Source: Alphaproteobacteria bacterium
GTDB taxonomy: Bacteria; Pseudomonadota; Alphaproteobacteria; Rhodospirillales; WMHbin7
Direction: 5' to 3'
Assembly (NCBI GenBank): GCA_015231795.1
Contig: JADGAX010000001.1
Span: 496,001 to 560,000 of the forward strand
DNA: 64,000 nucleotides
Part shown: positions 61,653-64,000 of the stretch, one piece after another
Position numbering within the stretch: the stretch's first letter is position 1
How the letters are laid out: the number at the start of each line of letters is the position of its first letter
Notes under the pieces: model-generated
What the model saw: only the letters and a program-made list of their open reading frames with translations
The model's database searches: none
Told to the model about the DNA's origin: nothing
Translations under genes and position numbers: made by a program

Positions 61653-61921
61653 AGCCTCTTGCGATAAATCTGAAGCATTTCGCCGGGGCGATTTTCCGTC
61701 GCAGGCAGGAGAAGGGCGAAAAGCGTAGCAGGGACTACGGTTGAGACCTTCGACGAACCTGCGCCGAAAAAGCGCCCGGCCCATTTGGGTCGCGTTGGGT
61801 CGGACGCCTCTAAGCGAAATGCCACTCGTGCGATGCGCCGCATCGCCCTTCGCGTCCTTCCACTTCAGGCGCACGCGCCCGAACGCGACGAAACTGCGTC
61901 AGATTTATCGCAAGAGGCTCT
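61651..61921. mobile_element. 271 bp MITE-like element with perfect 23 bp terminal inverted repeats
   Basis: The ends are AGAGCCTCTTGCGATAAATC (continuing TGA) at 61651-61673 and its exact reverse complement at 61899-61921. The inside is GC-rich with several short inverted segments and no ORF with coding character. No clear target-site duplication is seen. It exactly fills the gap between the convergent rhomboid and 61924 genes and could act as a two-way terminator. Confidence 0.75.
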
Positions 61922-61923
61922 GA

Positions 61924-62661
61924 TCACTTATCCTTTGAAATCGGCGACCAATCGGGTTCCGCCTTTTTCTTGCGATCAGTCGCCATCTGTCCAATGGGCA
62001 ACATCTCGACCGGCCTGCTTTGGCGTTCATGGGCGACCATGGTCCATTGGTCCTTGGCGGCTGGCTTCTGTCCCTCGACCAGACGGCCCTTCGGCCCGCC
62101 CATCCCTTCGATCTTCTTGACCGAAACGGCTGTCTCGGCCGCCGCCAACACCGCCCCCACATCGACCCGCCCATCGGCATTCACCATGTCGGCCAAGGCG
62201 ATATTGGCCAAGCGCACGTCGGGCACCACGCCATCCACTTTGCCGGTGCTGAACTTTTCGCCCACCAACTTCTGCCCCAACTGCACCGCCGCGTCATAAC
62301 CGCGCTTGGCACTTTCCTTTTCGTCGGCCCCCGGCATCAACATCAGAAACACGTCTTCGCCCTGGCTAAGACAAGACTCGCCCTGGCCCAGATGGCGGCG
62401 AAGGGTGCTTTCGGACAGCATGCGGATGGTGTTGGCCCTGGTCGCCCAGGCTTCGCCGATGGCAATCCGGTAATCTTTCAGCGAAATCACCTGCAGCCTG
62501 GCCCTGGGGTGCTTTTTCAGCAGATCGTCCAGCGCCAGGGCCACCCAGGTCTCCTCCTCTCTGCTTTTCGAGGCAGCCGCCATTTCGGACACGGCCTCTT
62601 CCGGCTTTTCCTTGAACAAGGCCTTGCGAATTTTGCCAAAAAGGGACTTTCCCTCGGCCAT
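61924..62661 (-). CDS. Protein with degenerate GGDEF-like domain
   Basis: A 245-residue protein. The ATG at 62661 has GGGG 6 nt upstream. Residues about 40-180 follow the GGDEF fold pattern (ARLQVISLKDYRIAIGEAWATRANTIRMLSESTLRRHLGQGESCLSQGEDVFLMLMP, quoted only as a pattern of positions 56-111) but the GGDEF signature itself is absent, so it is probably not a cyclase. The N-terminus is basic and the C-terminus low-complexity and basic. Confidence 0.5.
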   Translation of the reverse strand: MAEGKSLFGKIRKALFKEKPEEAVSEMAAASKSREEETWVALALDDLLKKHPRARLQVISLKDYRIAIGEAWATRANTIRMLSESTLRRHLGQGESCLSQGEDVFLMLMPGADEKESAKRGYDAAVQLGQKLVGEKFSTGKVDGVVPDVRLANIALADMVNADGRVDVGAVLAAAETAVSVKKIEGMGGPKGRLVEGQKPAAKDQWTMVAHERQSRPVEMLPIGQMATDRKKKAEPDWSPISKDK

Positions 62662-62845
62662 ATTCAACCCCCAGCAGGAAGCAGCGAACGGTGCGATAAA
62701 TTAGCGCCTGAATTTAGTGGCGGCCAACTACCTAGGCAAGCCCGGCAAAGAGGTTGTCGCCTGAAAGCGATTAAGCTAAGGTATCGCGCCTGAAATTATC
62801 ATGATTCCAGGCCGATGATTTTCTGCTCTGGGAGACTTTGCATTC

Positions 62846-63805
62846 ATGGCCAGAATTCGCCCGCTTCTCGATGCCAAGCCCCCAGCGCTGGGAGTGGCCC
62901 TGACCGCCCTGTTGCTGTCGGCCACCCCCGTCATGGCCCAGCAGGTCATCACCGACAACAGTTCGATTTATTCCAACAACCCAAACGTTTACATTGATCT
63001 TGGGGTTTTGGACCAACTGGGCCAGCCGGCCAGTCTGCAATCATTGCTGTCGGGCCGTCAGGCGACCGAAGCCGGCTATCCCCAACTGGCTGTGCCCTCA
63101 CAGCAAAAACTGAAGCTGAAGGCCCCGGCCAAGCCGGTCGTTGCCTCCAAGCCCAAGCCCAAGCCGGTCGAGACCGTGCTGGCCGAACCCGCCGCCACGC
63201 TTAAAGTCCCCAGCTACGAACCCGTGTCGGCCACGCCAGCCCCCAAAACGGCTGTCGAGACGGCGCCCGCCGCCCCCATGCCCCCGGCGCCGCCCAAGAT
63301 CGCCGAGGCGCCCAGCGCCCCAACCCCAATCGCCAAAGCGCCCGAAGCGCCCAAGCCGCCCTCCGTGCCCGCGCCGCCCTCGATCGAGGCCAAGCAGGTG
63401 ACGCCGGTGCCGCCCAGCGTCCCCGAAATCAGCCGCCCCACTGAAACCGCCTCCCTGCCCGACGCAGCGGCTCCGTCCGTGATGGAAAGCGGCGAAACCC
63501 TGATGCAGGTCGTTTTCGCCGATGGCGCCACCCGCATTCCCGACAACAAACTGACCGACCTGAAAGCCCTGGCCGGTCGCATGAGCAAGGACGAGGATAT
63601 CCGCCTTCAACTGCTGGCTTATGCCGAGGGCACCGACGCCAACGCCAGCAAGGCGCGTCGCCTGTCCTTGTCCAGGGCCTTGGCCGTTCGCTCTTACCTG
63701 ATCGATCAAGGCGTGCGCTCGACCCGCATCGATGTGCGAGCGCTGGGCAACAAGGCGGGTAGCGGCCCGGCCGAGCGCGTCGATGTCGTGATGATGAAGA
63801 AGTAG
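62846..63805 (+). CDS. OmpA-like C-terminal domain protein with Pro-rich linker
   Basis: A 319-residue exported protein. Signal peptide LGVALTALLLSATPVMAQQ; a Pro/Ala/Lys-rich spacer (about 90-205) able to span the periplasm; and a C-terminal OmpA-like domain (about 215-319) with DIRLQLLAYAEGTDANASKARRLSLSRALAVRSYLIDQGVRSTRIDVRALG in outline. The last domain should bind peptidoglycan. GGGAG lies 11 nt upstream of the ATG. Confidence 0.82.
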   Translation: MARIRPLLDAKPPALGVALTALLLSATPVMAQQVITDNSSIYSNNPNVYIDLGVLDQLGQPASLQSLLSGRQATEAGYPQLAVPSQQKLKLKAPAKPVVASKPKPKPVETVLAEPAATLKVPSYEPVSATPAPKTAVETAPAAPMPPAPPKIAEAPSAPTPIAKAPEAPKPPSVPAPPSIEAKQVTPVPPSVPEISRPTETASLPDAAAPSVMESGETLMQVVFADGATRIPDNKLTDLKALAGRMSKDEDIRLQLLAYAEGTDANASKARRLSLSRALAVRSYLIDQGVRSTRIDVRALGNKAGSGPAERVDVVMMKK

Positions 63806-63825
63806 CCCTTTAAAGCAACTTGCGA

Positions 63826-64000
63826 TCAAAAGGCCACGGCGTCGCCCGTGGCCTTTTTGATGTCGGCGGCCAGCGTTTCCAGAAGTTCGCCGCCGCCACG
63901 AGTCGAATGCCAGGAATCGCCGCCGTCTTGCGATGCATAATGCGAAGCCCCGCTGATCGGCGAAGCCAGCCAGATTTGCTTCATCGGCGCATTGCCGTTC
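63826..64000 (-). CDS. cyaY: Frataxin-like iron donor CyaY, N-terminal part outside window
   Basis: The open minus-strand frame at the window edge reads NGNAPMKQIWLASPISGASH and continues YASQDGGDSWHSTRGGGELLETLAADIKK to the end. KQIWLASPISGAxHY and the Trp in DSWHSTRGG are the frataxin/CyaY beta-sheet signature. It delivers iron or tunes cysteine desulfurase in Fe-S assembly. 57 C-terminal residues are visible. The final codons are formed by a terminator hairpin. Confidence 0.9.
   Translation of the reverse strand, partial: NGNAPMKQIWLASPISGASHYASQDGGDSWHSTRGGGELLETLAADIKKATGDAVAF
63828..63858. terminator. Bidirectional terminator inside the end of cyaY
   Basis: AAAAGGCCACGG and CCGTGGCC pair around CGTCGC, followed by TTTTT on the plus strand; the minus strand reads a matching hairpin ending in CCTTTTGATC. 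It stops the OmpA-like gene and is also the coding sequence for the last residues of CyaY. Confidence 0.88.

Overview
This is a 64 kb chromosomal segment of an alphaproteobacterium. The evidence is high GC coding sequence, the block rplM-rpsI-argC, the order zapA - 6S RNA - 5-formyl-THF cyclo-ligase, a Caulobacter-type cpa/tad pilus locus with a CtrA-type site, and mreBCD-mrdA-rodA. Three hemerythrin domains and a nitrate-sensing chemoreceptor suggest a microaerophile of the order Rhodospirillales, perhaps near Magnetospirillum. The genus cannot be fixed from sequence alone. No rRNA, tRNA, prophage, transposase gene or CRISPR array was seen.

Layout. 0-7.5 kb: argJ (5' end missing), a GNAT-Nudix fusion, a hemerythrin/NIT chemoreceptor, a peptidoglycan-binding repeat protein and a CinA-like protein. 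7.5-12.3 kb: a histidine kinase and the zinc regulon (znuA divergent from zur-znuC-znuB, with a perfect Zur palindrome between). 12.3-13.3 kb: a small accessory patch with a PD-(D/E)XK-like protein, a GIY-YIG nuclease and four copies of a GGCCGGG palindrome. 13.3-16.4 kb: sulfur amino acid genes (metC-like, sseA, cysK). 16.4-16.7 kb: a gene-free stretch with DnaA-box and CtrA-like motifs. 17.7-23.4 kb: a leftward run of nudF, a CopD-like protein, a glycosyltransferase-like protein, parA, gamma carbonic anhydrase, argC, rpsI and rplM. 23.5-30 kb: mixed small genes, including an AT-rich duplicated family of unknown function damaged by a frameshift and a repeat insertion. 30-37.5 kb: leuA behind a leucine-rich leader, then the rod-shape operon. 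37.5-47.3 kb: Flp/Tad pilus genes ending in a polytopic GT-C-like protein. 47.5-53.5 kb: the Anbu proteasome-like peptidase with circularly permuted ATP-grasp, alpha-E and transglutaminase-like partners, then two hemerythrins and epmA. 53.5-64 kb: thiE, an efflux-type ABC system, zapA, 6S RNA, fau, a YmdB phosphoesterase, rhomboid, an OmpA-like protein and the 3' end of cyaY.

The most interesting structure lies between genes. A dispersed palindrome family has compensatory stem changes. One inverted pair of it surrounds a GIY-YIG nuclease gene; another sits in an insert that splits a small ORF whose intact copy is about 0.6 kb away. A three-hairpin repeat occurs twice with different stems but conserved loops and linkers. 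A 271 bp element with perfect 23 bp terminal inverted repeats separates two convergent genes. The DnaA/CtrA region and the leuA leader are candidate regulatory or replication sites.

All functional calls are from reading the sequence. No database search was possible.
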